Part shown: positions 37,345 to 50,800 of the stretch, piece after piece
How positions within the stretch are numbered: position 1 is the stretch's first letter
Layout of the letters: every line of letters begins with the position of its first letter
Assembly: GCF_910592395.1 (NCBI RefSeq)
Contig: NC_088308.1
Location: 17,499,501-17,563,500, forward strand
DNA: 64,000 nt
Source of the DNA: Lineus longissimus
Taxonomy: Eukaryota > Nemertea > Pilidiophora > Heteronemertea > Lineidae
Reading direction: 5' to 3'
Notes under the pieces: generated by a model
What the model was told of the DNA's origin: nothing
Seen by the model: only the letters and a program-made list of their open reading frames with translations
Databases searched by the model: none
Program-made: the position numbers and the translations under genes

Positions 37345-37641
37345 AAATACTGTATTCCTCCATTAAAGTTTATTAATCTACGCCAACTTGAACGTCTTCA
37401 CACAGGGGAAATACCAGATAAGTGTAAGGATTGTGAAAAAACATTTCCTTCACGCAGTGGTTTGGTCCAGCATCAACATTGTGCTCACAAAAGGGAACTA
37501 CTGTTCAAATGTAAAGACTGTGAAAAATCTTTTTATCAGCACAGTAAACTGGTCCGTCATCAACACATTCACACAGGCGAGAAGCCACACAAATGTAAAT
37601 TCTGTGAAATTTTTTTTGCCCATCGTGGTAACTTAGTCACT
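37345..37641 (+). pseudogene. C2H2 zinc-finger gene fragment
   Basis: An open frame from 37345 gives part of a finger end (LRQLERLHTGE), then two complete fingers (CKDCEKTFPSRSGLVQHQHCAH; CKDC...SKLVRHQHIH) joined to a third by the canonical TGEKPHKC linker. The third (CKFCEIFFAHRGNLVTH) lacks its second histidine, because the frame runs into an unrelated repeat at about 37646. No start codon precedes the fingers. It could be a terminal exon, but the lost zinc ligand and abrupt break favour a truncated copy. Confidence 0.7.
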
Positions 37642-37642
37642 C

Positions 37643-37870
37643 ATCCGTTCGTCCGATTAAGAGCGAGGTTCCTTTCGAAAACGGGCTCGTTCCGATTATC
37701 AATATGGCCACTAGGGCGGCGTGCTTTAAATCGGTTTCCGTCAATTTCGAGGAGAACCGTTCGTCCGATCAAATTCATTTTTGGTATGTACGTTGGGGGT
37801 GACTAGAGGAAGGTTCCTTTCGAAAACCGGCTCGTTCTGATTCTCAATATGGTCACCAGTACGGTGGCCC
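37643..37870. repeat. Partially duplicated repeat breaking the zinc-finger frame
   Basis: CGTTCGTCCGAT and GAGGTTCCTTTCGAAAAC.GG-type blocks appear twice (near 37646-37720 and 37758-37855), in the same order and orientation. The unit includes ATCAATATGG(C/T)CAC. Likely transposon-derived, with ends not resolved. Confidence 0.5.
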
Positions 37871-38758
37871 ATAGAGGACATGCGTTTATTTTCAATATAT
37901 TGGAATATTTTTCTTTTTACAATGCGTTTTTTTTCTCTCGAATTACAACCGCCGTCGGATTTATTTCTCACCGCCGAAAAAATAATTCCCACCGCCGGGT
38001 TAAAAATAATAATTCCCACCACCGCGGTGGGAAATAATATTCACCGCGGTGGAAAATATCCACTAAATATATACATGTATATATTATGATGTTGAGTCAC
38101 CTATTTTATTTGGCATCCTTGCTCGTGCCAATACTCTTCACTTAGGTATATATGATAAGATTTTGGTGGCATGAAAAAATACTGGTATAGTCTGATGTTA
38201 AACTGTATTTATGGGACAACTTGGGCATGAGATATAAATTACCGGTAAGTTTTCATACGAAAATTGTTTCCAGCAAGTAACTTCTAACAGAATCACGTAA
38301 ATCGTTAAACTGCAAAAAATTATAAACACTTCACTATAACCAGAGTCTTTCAAATAAATCATTTGAAAGACTCGGCTGTAACGGAATGCTACTTAAAATT
38401 AGCAAGCCATGTCTAAAACCTTGCAACAATAGTGAAACTCGTAGATCAGTATTAGTTTGGCTACGTATAACGTGTGGCGGTGTATGGTGGTGGGTCGGCA
38501 CATTGTCCTCCTGGCCATCTAAATTCCATTTAGACTGATTTGGAATAAGTTCCAATGATTCTAAATAATTTCATTAGCGTTTTCGTGAGACATGTCAGAG
38601 TATGACAAGATACGGGGCCGCTGAATCATATAAGTTGATATTATTCAAAATCGAAAAAGCCTAAAATGATGTTTGCAAACCAAATAACTAACATTCCAGG
38701 CAGTATTTAGGCATGGCAGTGCTTCTTAAGCATTTTATCATATTTATACCACTGAGGG

Positions 38759-38863
38759 TCACGCACCCGTAATCAAAGGTCCGGTCGAGGTTGTACACGA
38801 AAATAGTCCCTTTAAAAACATTTAATTCCCTTAGTATGCAGTGGACAAGGGTCTTATCATTTT
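38759..38863 (+). repeat. Left direct repeat bounding the 1.22-kb array
   Basis: A 105-bp sequence (TCACGCACCCGTAATCAAAG ... GGGTCTTATCATTTT) recurs at 56453-56554 at about 95% identity. It is not found inside the array units. The four substitutions I see are all C (left) to T (right), two of them at CpG. Confidence 0.85.
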
Positions 38864-38869
38864 ATCATG

Positions 38870-41800
38870 CTCGAACACCTGGAATCAGTGTGTACTTCAG
38901 CTTAAAAATTTCGGGTGAAGGGGTTTTCCTCACGATAATATTCACAATGGTATAATATGATGGTATAAGAGGGCCGGCGAATCTAGGAACTGGAAGAATA
39001 GGGAGCGTGCACTGCATTTCTCATCAAAATTCCTGGACAGGTGTGTTCCAAAATTTCATAAGTGGTCAATTAAAAAAAGTTCACATCAATTAGGAGCCGT
39101 GCGTCTGGTGCAGCCGCTTGGATCCGCGCCAGATAAACGTACATGAATGAATAATAATAAGAAAATGCAGGCAAAAATAGATTCGCCGGGGTTCGAACCC
39201 GTGCCCATCCAATCCGCAGTGCAACCGTCTAACCGCGGAGGCCATCAAGGCTTTACTGTAAGAGGTATGATAGACAGGGATTTAGCTTGTTCAATTCGTC
39301 GCCATATTGAAAAAGCGCCATGATTGTGACGAGGTGACGCTAGCGGAAGAGTAATTGGGTACAAATAGTCCCAGATAATCGTATAATTCAATATTGCGAC
39401 AGAGTTTTCTTGATGTATCGTATTTATACAGCTCGGTGATATATTAGATAATGCTCGCAGTTGCTTTTAATGTTTAAATGGCTTTCTCAAAAAATGTTTA
39501 GAAGCGAGGTCAACAGGGTCAAAAGAAATAGTCTTTGGCGCCAATGATGTCAGCAATGCCGGATTTGAATTGAGATTCGAGTCGATTCTTTTGGAGTCGG
39601 AAATGCCCATGCACACGGCAATCTTATCTATATAGCTCCGTGCACGTGATTTGAAGGGACAATTTCGGTGTGCGGGGATTTAGGTAGCCAGGAAGTTGAT
39701 ATGTAATTCGAATCTATCCGCCTGCTCATCACTGTAGTTACAAACTAAATGCTCATCACTAATGATGAATTAAGCGTGTAATGTGAGACGGGTTTGACAT
39801 GACTTGCAAATCTTACATTTTTAGGCAAACGTACAGTTACATTCCGTTTTGGTGAGGTCATTATCTTACATTTTTAGGCAAACGTACAGTTACATTCCGT
39901 TTTAGTGAGGTCATTTTTGCAGTTTGATGATATGTCAATAATTCTCTCAGCTCCTTGAGAAGTCACGGTCCTACTTGAAGCTATTCTGCATGAAAAACTG
40001 CCTTTCTCATGCCAAAGTTGTCCCTTCAACAAAGAATGTTTGTAGCTGATTTTATGGTTTAAATGATCATTTTGAAAAAGGGTTTGGAATCGAGGCCAAT
40101 CAAAATAGTTGTTGGCCTCTATGTACATTCTCTCAGTGGAGTGCTCGAACACCTGGAATCAGTGTGTACCTCAGCTTGAAAATTTCGGGTGAAGGGGTTT
40201 TCCTCACAATAATATTCACAATGGTAAAATATGATGGTATAAGAGGGCCGGCGAATCTAGGAACTGGAAGAATAGGGAGCGTGCACTGCATTTCTCATCA
40301 AAATTCCTGGACAGGTGTGTTCCAAAATTTCATAAGTGGTCAATTAAAAAAAGTTCACATCAATTAGGAGCCGTGCGTCTGGTGCACCCGCTTGGATCCG
40401 CGCCAGATAAACGTACATGAATGAATAATCCTAAGAAAATGCAGGAAAATATAGATTCGCCGGGGTTCGAACCCGTGACCATCCAATCCGCAGTGCAACC
40501 GGTCTAACCGCGGAGGCCATCAAGGCTTTACGGTAAGGGGCATGATAGACAGGGATTTAGCTTGTTCAATTCGTCGCCATATTGAAAAAGCGCAATGATT
40601 GTGACGAGGTGACGCTAGCGGAAGAGTAATTAGGTACAAATAGTCCCAGATAATCGTATAATTCAATATTGCGACAGAGTTTTCTTGATGTATCGTATTT
40701 ATACAGCTCGGTGATATATTAGATAATGCTCGCAGTTGCTTTTAATGTTTGAATGGCTTTCTCAAAAAAATTTTGGAAGCGAGGTCAACAGGGTCAAAAG
40801 AAATAGTCTTTGGCGCCAATGATGTCAGCAATGCCGGATTTGAATTGAGATTCGAGTCGATTCTTTTGGAGTCGGAAATGCCCATGCACACGGCAATCGT
40901 ATCTATATAGCTCCGTGCACGTGATTTGAAGGGACAATTTCGGTGTGCGGGGATTTAGGTAGCCAGGAAGATAATAATATGTAATTCGAATCTATCCGCC
41001 TGCTCATCACTGTAGTTACAAACTAAGTGCTCATCACTTATGATGAATTTAGCGTGTAATGTGAGACGGGTTTGACATGACTTGCAAATCTTAGATTTTT
41101 AGGCAAACGTACAGTTACATTCCGTTTTGGTGAGATCTTTTTTGCAGTTTGATGATATGTCAATAATTCTCTCAGCTCCTTGAGAAGTCACGGTCCTACT
41201 TGAAGCTATTCTGCATGAAAAACTGCCTTTCTCATGTCCCTTCAACAAAGAATGTTTGTAGCTGATTTTATGGTTTGAATGGTCATTTTGAAAAAGGGTT
41301 TGGAATCGAGGCCAACCAAAATAGTTGTTGGCCTCTATGTACATTCTCTCAGTGGCGTGCTCGAACATCTGGAATCAGTGTGTACTTCAGCTTGAAAATT
41401 TCGGGTGAAGGGGTTTTCCTCATGATAATATTCACAATGGTATAATATGATGGTATAAGAGGGCCGGCGAATCTAGGAACTGGAAGAATAGGGAGCGTGC
41501 ACTGCATTTCTCATCAAAATTCCTGGACAGGTGTGTTCCAAAATTTCATAAGTGGACAATTAAAAAAAGTTCACATCAATAAGGAGCCGTGGCGTCTGGT
41601 GCACCCGCTTGGATCCGCGCCAGATAAACGCACATGAATGAATAATCCTAAGAAATTGCAGGAAAAATATAGATACGCCGGGGTTCGAACCCGTGACCAT
41701 CCAATCCGCAGTGCAACCGTCTAACCGCGGAGGCCATCAAGGCTTTACTGTAAAGGGCATGATAGACAGGGATTTAGCTTGTTCAATTCGTCGCCATATT

Positions 41801-44800
41801 GAAAAAGCGCAATGATTGTGACGAGGTGACGCTAGCGGAAGAGTAATTAGGTACAAATAGTCCCAGATAATCGTATAATTCAATATTGCGACAGAGTTTT
41901 CTTGATGTATCGTATTTATACAGCTCGGTGATATATTAGATAATGCTCGCAGTTGCTTTTAATGTTTGAATGATTTTCTCAAAAAAATTTTAGAAGCGAG
42001 GTCAACAGGGTCAAAAGAAATAGTCTTTGGCGCCAATGATGTCAGCAATGCGGATTTGAATTGAGATTCGAGTCGATTCTTTTGGAGTCGGAAATGCCCA
42101 TGCACACGGCAATCGTATCTATATAGCTCCGTGCACGTGATTTGAAGGGACAATTTCGGTCAGTGTGCGGGGATTTAGGTAGCCAGGAAGATGATATGTA
42201 ATTCGAATCTATCCGCCTGCTCATCACTGTAGTTACAAACTAAATGCTCATCACTAATGATGAATTTAGCGTGTAATGTGAGACGGGTTTGACATGACTT
42301 GCAAATCTTACATTTTTAGGCAAACGTACAGTTACATTCCGTTTTGGTGAGATCTTTTTTTGCAGTTTGATGATATGTCAATAATTCTCTCAGCTCCTTG
42401 AGAAGTCACGGTCCTACTTGAAGCTATTCTGCATGAAAAACTGCCTTTCTCATGCCAAAGTTGTCCCTTCAACAAAGAATGTTTGTAGCTGATTTTATGG
42501 TTTGAATGGTCATTTTGAAAAAGGGTTTGGAATCGAGGCCAAACAAAATAGTTGTTGGCCTCTATGTACATTCTCTCAGTGGAGTGCTCGAACACCTGGA
42601 ATCAGTGTGTACTTCAGCTTGAAAATTTCGGGTGAAGGGGTTTTCCTCATGATAATATTCACAATGGTATAATATGATGGTATAAGAGGGCCGGCGAATC
42701 TAGGAACTGGAAGAATAGGGAGCGTGCACTGCATTTCTCATCAAAATTCCTGGACAGGTGTGTTCCAAAATTTCATAAGTGGTCAATTAAAAAAAGTTCA
42801 CATCAATTAGGAGCCGTGCGTCTGGTGCACCCGTTTGGATCCGCGCCAGATAAACGCACATGAATGAATAATCCTAAGAAAATGCAGGAAAATATAGATT
42901 CGCCGGGGTTCGAACCCGTGACCATCCAATCCGCAGTGCAACCGTCTAACCGCGGAGGCCATCAAGGCTTTACTGTAAATGGCATGATAGACAGGGATTT
43001 AGCTTGTTCAATTCGTCGCCATATTGAAAAAGCGCAATGATTGTGACGAGGTGACGCTAGCGGAAGAGTAATTAGGTACAAATAGTCCCAGATAATCGTA
43101 TAATTCAATATTGCGACAGAGTTTTCTTGATGTATCGTATTTATACAGCTCGGTGATATATTAGATAATGCTCGCAGTTGCTTTTAATGTTTGAATGGCT
43201 TTCTCAAAAAAATTTTAGAAGCGAGGTCAACAGGGTCAAAAGAAATAGTCTTTGGCGCCAATGATGTCAGCAATGCCGGATTTGAATTGAGATTCGAGTC
43301 GATTCTTTTGGAGTCGGAAATGCCCATGCACACGGCAATCGTATCTATATAGCTCCGTGCACGTGATTTGAAGGGACAATTTCGGTGTGCGGGGATATAG
43401 GTAGCCAGGAAGTTGATATGTATTTCGAATCTATCCGCCTGCTCATCACTGTAGTTACAAACTAAATGCTCATCACTAATGATGAATTTAGCGTGTAATG
43501 TGAGACGGGTTTGACATGACTTGCAAATCTTACATTTTTAGGCAAACGTACAGTTACATTCCGTTTTGGTGAGGTCTTTTTTGCAGTTTGATGATATGTC
43601 AATAATTCTCTCAGCTCCTTGAGAAGTCACGGTCCTACTTGAAGCTATTCTGCATGAAAAACTGCCTTTCTCATGCCAAAGTTGTCCCTTCAACAAAGAA
43701 TGTTTGTAGCTGATTTTATGGTTTGAATGGTCATTTTGAAAAAGGGTTTGGAATCGAGGCCAACCAAAATAGTTGTTGGCCTCTATGTACATTCTCTCAG
43801 TGGAGTGCTCGAACATCTGGAATCAGTGTGTACTTCAGCTTGAAAATTTCGGGTGAAGGGGTTTTCCTCATGATAATATTCACAATGGTATAATGTGATG
43901 GTATAAGAGGGCCGGCGAATCTAGGAACTGGAAGAATAGGGAGCGTGCACTGCATTTCTCATCAAAATTCCTGGACAGGTGTGTTCCAAAATTTCATAAG
44001 TGGTCAATTAAAAAAAGTTCACATCAATTAGGAGCCGTGGCGTCTGGTGCACCCGCTTGGATCCGCGCCAGATAAACGCACATGAATGAATAATCCTAAG
44101 AAAATGCAGGAAAATATAGATTCGCCGGGGTTCGAACCCGTGACCATCCAATCCGCAGTGCAACCGTCTAACCGCGGAGGCCATCAAGGCTTTACTGTAA
44201 ATGGCATGATAGACAGGGATTTAGCTTGTTCAATTCGTCGCCATATTGAAAAAGCGCAATGATTGTGACGAGGTGACGCTAGCGGAAGAGTAATTAGGTA
44301 CAAATAGTCCCAGATAATCGTATAATTCAATATTGCGACAGAGTTTTCTTGATGTATCGTATTTATACAGCTCGGTGATATATTAGATAATGCTCGCAGT
44401 TGCTTTTAATGTTTGAATGATTTTCTCAAAAAAATTTTAGAAGCGAGGTCAACAGGGTCAAAAGAAATAGTCTTTGGCGCCAATGATGTCAGCAATGCGG
44501 ATTTGAATTGAGATTCGAGTCGATTCTTTTGGAGTCGGAAATGCCCATGCACACGGCAATCGTATCTATATAGCTCCGTGCACGTGATTTGAAGGGACAA
44601 TTTCGGTCAGTGTGCGGGGATTTAGGTAGCCAAGAAGATGATATGTAATTCGAATCTATCCGCCTGCTCATCACTGTAGTTACAAACTAAATGCTCATCA
44701 CTAATGATGAATTTAGCGTGTAATGTGAGACGGGTTTGACATGACTTGCAAATCTTACATTTTTAGGCAAACGTACAGTTACATTCCGTTTTGGTGAGAT

Positions 44801-47800
44801 CTTTTTTTGCAGTTTGATGATATGTCAATAATTCTCTCAGCTCCTTGAGAAGTCACGGTCCTACTTGAAGCTATTCTGCATGAAAAACTGCCTTTCTCAT
44901 GCCAAAGTTGTCCCTTCAACAAAGAATGTTTGTAGCTGATTTTATGGTTTGAATGGTCATTTTGAAAAAGGGTTTGGAATCGAGGCCAAACAAAATAGTT
45001 GTTGGCCTCTATGTACATTCTCTCAGTGGAGTGCTCGAACATCTGGAATCAGTGTGTACTTCAGCTTGAAAATTTCGGGTGAAGGGGTTTTCCTCATGAT
45101 AATATTCACAATGGTATAATATGATGGTATAAGAGGGCCGGCGAATCTAGGAACTGGAAGAATAGGGAGCGTGCACTGCATTTCTCATCAAAATTCCTGG
45201 ACAGGTGTGTTCCAAAATTTCATAAGTGGTCAATTAAAAAAAGTTCACATCAATTAGGAGCCGTGCGTCTGGTGCACTCGTTTGGATCCGCGCCAGATAA
45301 ACGCACATGAATGAATAATCCTAAGAAAATATAGATTCGCCGGGGTTCGAACCCGTGACCATCCAATCCGCAGTGCAACCGTCTAACCGCGGAGGCCATC
45401 AAGGCTTTACTGTAAAGGGCATGATAGACAGGGATTTAGCTTGTTCAATTCGTCGCCATATTGAAAAAGCGCAATGATTGTGACGAGGTGACGCTAGCGG
45501 AAGAGTAATTAGGTACAAATAGTCCCAGATATTCGTATAATTCAATATTGCGACAGAGTTTTCTTGATGTATCGTATTTATACAGCTCGGTGATATATTA
45601 GATAATGCTCGCAGTTGCTTTTAATGTTTGAATGGCTTTCTCAAAAAAATTTTAGAAGCGAGGTCAACAGGGTCAAAATAAATAGTCTTTGGCGCCAATG
45701 ATGTCAGCAATGCCGGATTTGAATTGAGATTCGAGTCGATTCTTTTGGAGTCGGAAATGCCCATGCACACGGCAATCGTATATATATAGCTCCGTGCACG
45801 TGATTTGAAGGGACAATTTCGGTGTGCGGGGATATAGGTAGCCAGGAAGTTGATATGTAATTCGAATCTATCCGCCTGCTCATCACTGTAGTTACAAACT
45901 AAATGCTCATCACTAATGATGAATTTAGCGTGTAATGTGAGACGGGTTTGACATGACTTGCAAATCTTACATTTTTAGGCAAACGTACAGTTACATTCCG
46001 TTTTGGTGAGGTCTTTTTTGCAGTTTGATGATATGTCAATAATTCTCTCAGCTCCTTGAGAAGTCACGGTCCTACTTGAAGCTATTCTGCATGAAAAACT
46101 GCCTTTCTCATGTCCCTTCAACAAAGAATGTTTGTAGCTGATTTTATGATTTGAATGGTCATTTTGAAAAAGGGTTTGGAATCGAGGCCAACCAAAATAG
46201 TTGTTGACCTCTATGTACATTCTCTCAGTGGAGTGCTCGAACATCTGGAATCAGTGTGTACTTCAGCTTGAAAATTTCGGGTGAAGGGGTTTTCCTCATG
46301 ATAATATTCACAATGGTATATTATGATGGTATAAGAGGGCCGGCGAATCTAGGAACTGGAAGAATAGGGAGCGTGCACTGCATTTCTCATCAAAATTCCT
46401 GGACAGGTGTGTTCCAAAATTTCATAAGTGGACAATTAAAAAAAGTTCACATCAATTAGGAGCCGTGGCGTCTGGTGCACCCGCTTGGATCCGCGCCAGA
46501 TAAACGCACATGAATGAATAATCCTAAGAAATTGCAGGAAAAATATAGATACGCCGGGGTTCGAACCCGTGACCATCCAATCCGCAGTGCAACCGTCTAA
46601 CCGCGGAGGCCATCAAGGCTTTACTGTAAAGGGCATGATAGACAGGGATTTAGCTTGTTCAATTCGTCGCCATATTGAAAAAGCGCAATGATTGTGACGA
46701 GGTGACGCTAGCGGAAGAGTAATTAGGTACAAATAGTCCCAGATAATCGTATAATTCAATATTGCGACAGAGTTTTCTTGATGTATCGTATTTATACAGC
46801 TCGGTGATATATTAGATAATGCTCGCAGTTGCTTTTAATGTTTGAATGATTTTCTCAAAAAAATTTTAGAAGCGAGGTCAACAGGGTCAAAAGAAATAGT
46901 CTTTGGCGCCAATGATGTCAGCAATGCGGATTTGAATTGAGATTCGAGTCGATTCTTTTGGAGTCGGAAATGCCCATGCACACGGCAATCGTATCTATAT
47001 AGCTCCGTGCACGTGATTTGAAGGGACAATTTCGGTCAGTGTGCGGGGATTTAGGTAGCCAGGAAGATGATATGTAATTCGAATCTATCCGCCTGCTCAT
47101 CACTGTAGTTACAAACTAAATGCTCATCACTAATGATGAATTTAGCGTGTAATGTGAGACGGGTTTGACATGACTTGCAAATCTTACATTTTTAGGCAAA
47201 CGTACAGTTACATTCCGTTTTGGTGAGATCTTTTTTTGCAGTTTGATGATATGTCAATAATTCTCTCAGCTCCTTGAGAAGTCACGGTCCTACTTGAAGC
47301 TATTCTGCATGAAAAACTGCCTTTCTCATGCCAAAGTTGTCCCTTCAACAAAGAATGTTTGTAGCTGATTTTATGGTTTGAATGGTCATTTTGAAAAAGG
47401 GTTTGGAATCGAGGCCAAACAAAATAGTTGTTGGCCTCTATGTACATTCTCTCAGTGGAGTGCTCGAACACCTGGAATCAGTGTGTACTTCAGCTTGAAA
47501 ATTTCGGGTGAAGGGGTTTTCCTCATGATAATATTCACAATGGTATAATATGATGGTATAAGAGGGCCGGCGAATCTAGGAACTGGAAGAATAGGGAGCG
47601 TGCACTGCATTTCTCATCAAAATTCCTGGACAGGTGTGTTCCAAAATTTCATAAGTGGTCAGTTAAAAAAAGTTCACATCAATTAGGAGCCGTGCGTCTG
47701 GTGCACCCGTTTGGATCCGCGCCAGATAAACGCACATGAATGAATAATCCTAAGAAAATGCAGGAAAATATAGATTCGCCGGGGTTCGAACCCGTGACCA

Positions 47801-50800
47801 TCCAATCCGCAGTGCAACCGTCTAACCGCGGAGGCCATCAAGGCTTTACTGTAAATGGCATGATAGACAGGGATTTAGCTTGTTCAATTCGTCGCCATAT
47901 TGAAAAAGCGCAATGATTGTGACGAGGTGACGCTAGCGGAAGAGTAATTAGGTACAAGTAGTCCCAGATAATCGTATAATTCAATATTGCGACAGAGTTT
48001 TCTTGATGTATCGTATTTATACAGCTCGGTGATATATTAGATAATGCTCGCAGTTGCTTTTAATGTTTGAATGGCTTTCTCAAAAAATTTTTAGAAGCGA
48101 GGTCAACAGGGTCAAAAGAAATAGTCTTTGGCGCCAATGATGTCAGCAATGCCGGATTTGAATTGAGATTCGAGTCGATTCTTTTGGAGTCGGAAATGCC
48201 CATGCACACGGCAATCGTATCTATATAGCTCCGTGCACGTGATTTGAAGGGACAATTTCGGTGTGCGGGGATATAGGTAGCCAGGAAGTTGATATGTATT
48301 TCGAATCTATCTGCCTGCTCATCACTGTAGTTACAAACTAAATGCTCATCACTAATGATGAATTTAGCGTGTAATGTGAGACGGGTTTGACATGACTTGC
48401 AAATCTTACGTTTTTAGGCAAACGTACAGTTACATTCCGTTTTGGTGAGGTCTTTTTTGCAGTTTGATGATATGTCAATAATTCCCTCAGCTCCTTGATA
48501 AGTCACGGTCCTACTTGAAGCTATTCTGCATGAAAAATTGCCTTTCTCATGCCAAAGTTGTCCCTTCAACAAAGAATGTTTGTAGCTGATTTTATGGTTT
48601 GAATGGTCATTTTGAAAAAGGGTTTGGAATCGAGGCCAACCAAAATAGTTGTTGACCTCTATGTACATTCTCTCAGTGGAGTGCTCGAACATCTGGAATC
48701 AGTGTGTACTTCAGCTTGAAAATTTCGGGTGAAGGGGTTTTCCTCATGATAATATTCACAATGGTATAATATGATGGTATAAGAGGGCCGGCGAATCTAG
48801 GAACTGGAAGAATAGGGAGCGTGCACTGCATTTCTCATCAAAATTCCTGGACAGGTGTGTTCCAAAATTTCATAAGTGGTCAATTAAAAAAAGTTCACAT
48901 CAATTAGGAGCCGTGGCGTCTGGTGCACCCGCTTGGATCCGCGCCAGATAAACGCACATGAATGAATAATCCTAAGAAAATGCAGGAAAATATAGATTCG
49001 CCGGGGTTCGAACCCGTGACCATCCAATCCGCAGTGCAACCGTCTAACCGCGGAGGCCATCAAGGCTTTACTGTAAATGGCATGATAGACAGGGATTTAG
49101 CTTGTTCAATTCGTCGCCATATTGAAAAAGCGCAATGATTGTGACGAGGTGACGCTAGCGGAAGAGTAATTAGGTACAAATAGTCCCAGATAATCGTATA
49201 ATTCAATATTGCGACAGAGTTTTCTTGATGTATCGTATTTATACAGCTCGGTGATATATTAGATAATGCTCGCAGTTGCTTTTAATGTTTGAATGATTTT
49301 CTCAAAAAAATTTTAGAAGCGAGGTCAACAGGGTCAAAAGAAATAGTCTTTGGCGCCAATGATGTCAGCAATGCGGATTTGAATTGAGATTCGAGTCGAT
49401 TCTTTTGGAGTCGGAAATGCCCATGCACACGGCAATCGTATCTATATAGCTCCGTGCACGTGATTTGAAGGGACAATTTCGGTCAGTGTGCGGGGATTTA
49501 GGTAGCCAAGAAGATGGTATGTAATTCGAATCTATCCGCCTGCTCATCACTGTAGTTACAAACTAAATGCTCATCACTAATGATGAATTTAGCGTGTAAT
49601 GTGAGACGGGTTTGACATGACTTGCAAATCTTAGATTTTTAGGCAAACGTACAGTTACATTCCGTTTTGGTGAGATCTTTTTTTGCAGTTTGATGATATG
49701 TCAATAATTCTCTCAGCTCCTTGAGAAGTCACGGTCCTACTTGAAGCTATTCTGCATGAAAAACTGCCTTTCTCATGCCAAAGTTGTCCCTTCAACAAAG
49801 AATGTTTGTAGCTGATTTTATGGTTTGAATGGTCATTTTGAAAAAGGGTTTGGAATCGAGGCCAACCAAAATAGTTGTTGGCCTCTATGTACATTCTCTC
49901 AGTGGAGTGCTCGAACATCTGGAATCAGTGTGTACTTCAGCTTGAAAATTTCGGGTGAAGGGCTTTTTCTCATGATAATATTCACAATGGTATAATATGA
50001 TGGTATAAGAGGGCCGGCGAATCTAGGAACTGGAAGAATAGGGAGCGTGCACTGCATTTCTCATCAAAATTCCTGGACAGGTGTGTTCCAAAATTTCATA
50101 AGTGGTCAATTAAAAAAAGTTCACATCAATTAGGAGCCGTGCGTCTGGTGCACCCGTTTGGATCCGCGCCAGATAAACGCACATGAATGAATAATCCTAA
50201 GAAAATGCAGGAAAATATAGATTCGCCGGGGTTCGAACCCGTGACCATCCAATCCACAGTGCAACCGTCTAACCGCGGAGGCCATCAAGGCTTTACTGTA
50301 AAGGGCATGATAGACAGGGATTTAGCTTGTTCAATTCGTCGCCATATTAAAAAAGCGCAATGATTGTGACGAGGTGACGCTAGCGGAAGAGTAATTAGGT
50401 ACAAATAGTCCCAGATAATCGTATAATTCAATATTGCGACAGAGTTTTCTTGATGTATCGTATTCATACAGCTCGGTGATATATTAGATAATGCTCGCAG
50501 TCGCTTTTAATGTTTGAATGGCTTTCTCAAAAAATGTTTAGAAGCGAGGTCAACAGGGTCAAAAGAAATAGTCTTGGGCGCCAATGATGTCAGCAATGCG
50601 GATTTGAATTGAGATTCGAGTCGATTCTTTTGGAGTCGGAAATGCCCATGCACACGGCAATCGTATCTATATAGCTCCGTGCACGTGATTTGAAGGGACA
50701 ATTTCGGTGTGCGGGGATTTAGGTAGCCAGGAAGATGATATGTAATTCGAATCTATCCGCCTGCTCATCACTGTAGTTACAAACTAAATGCTCATCACTA

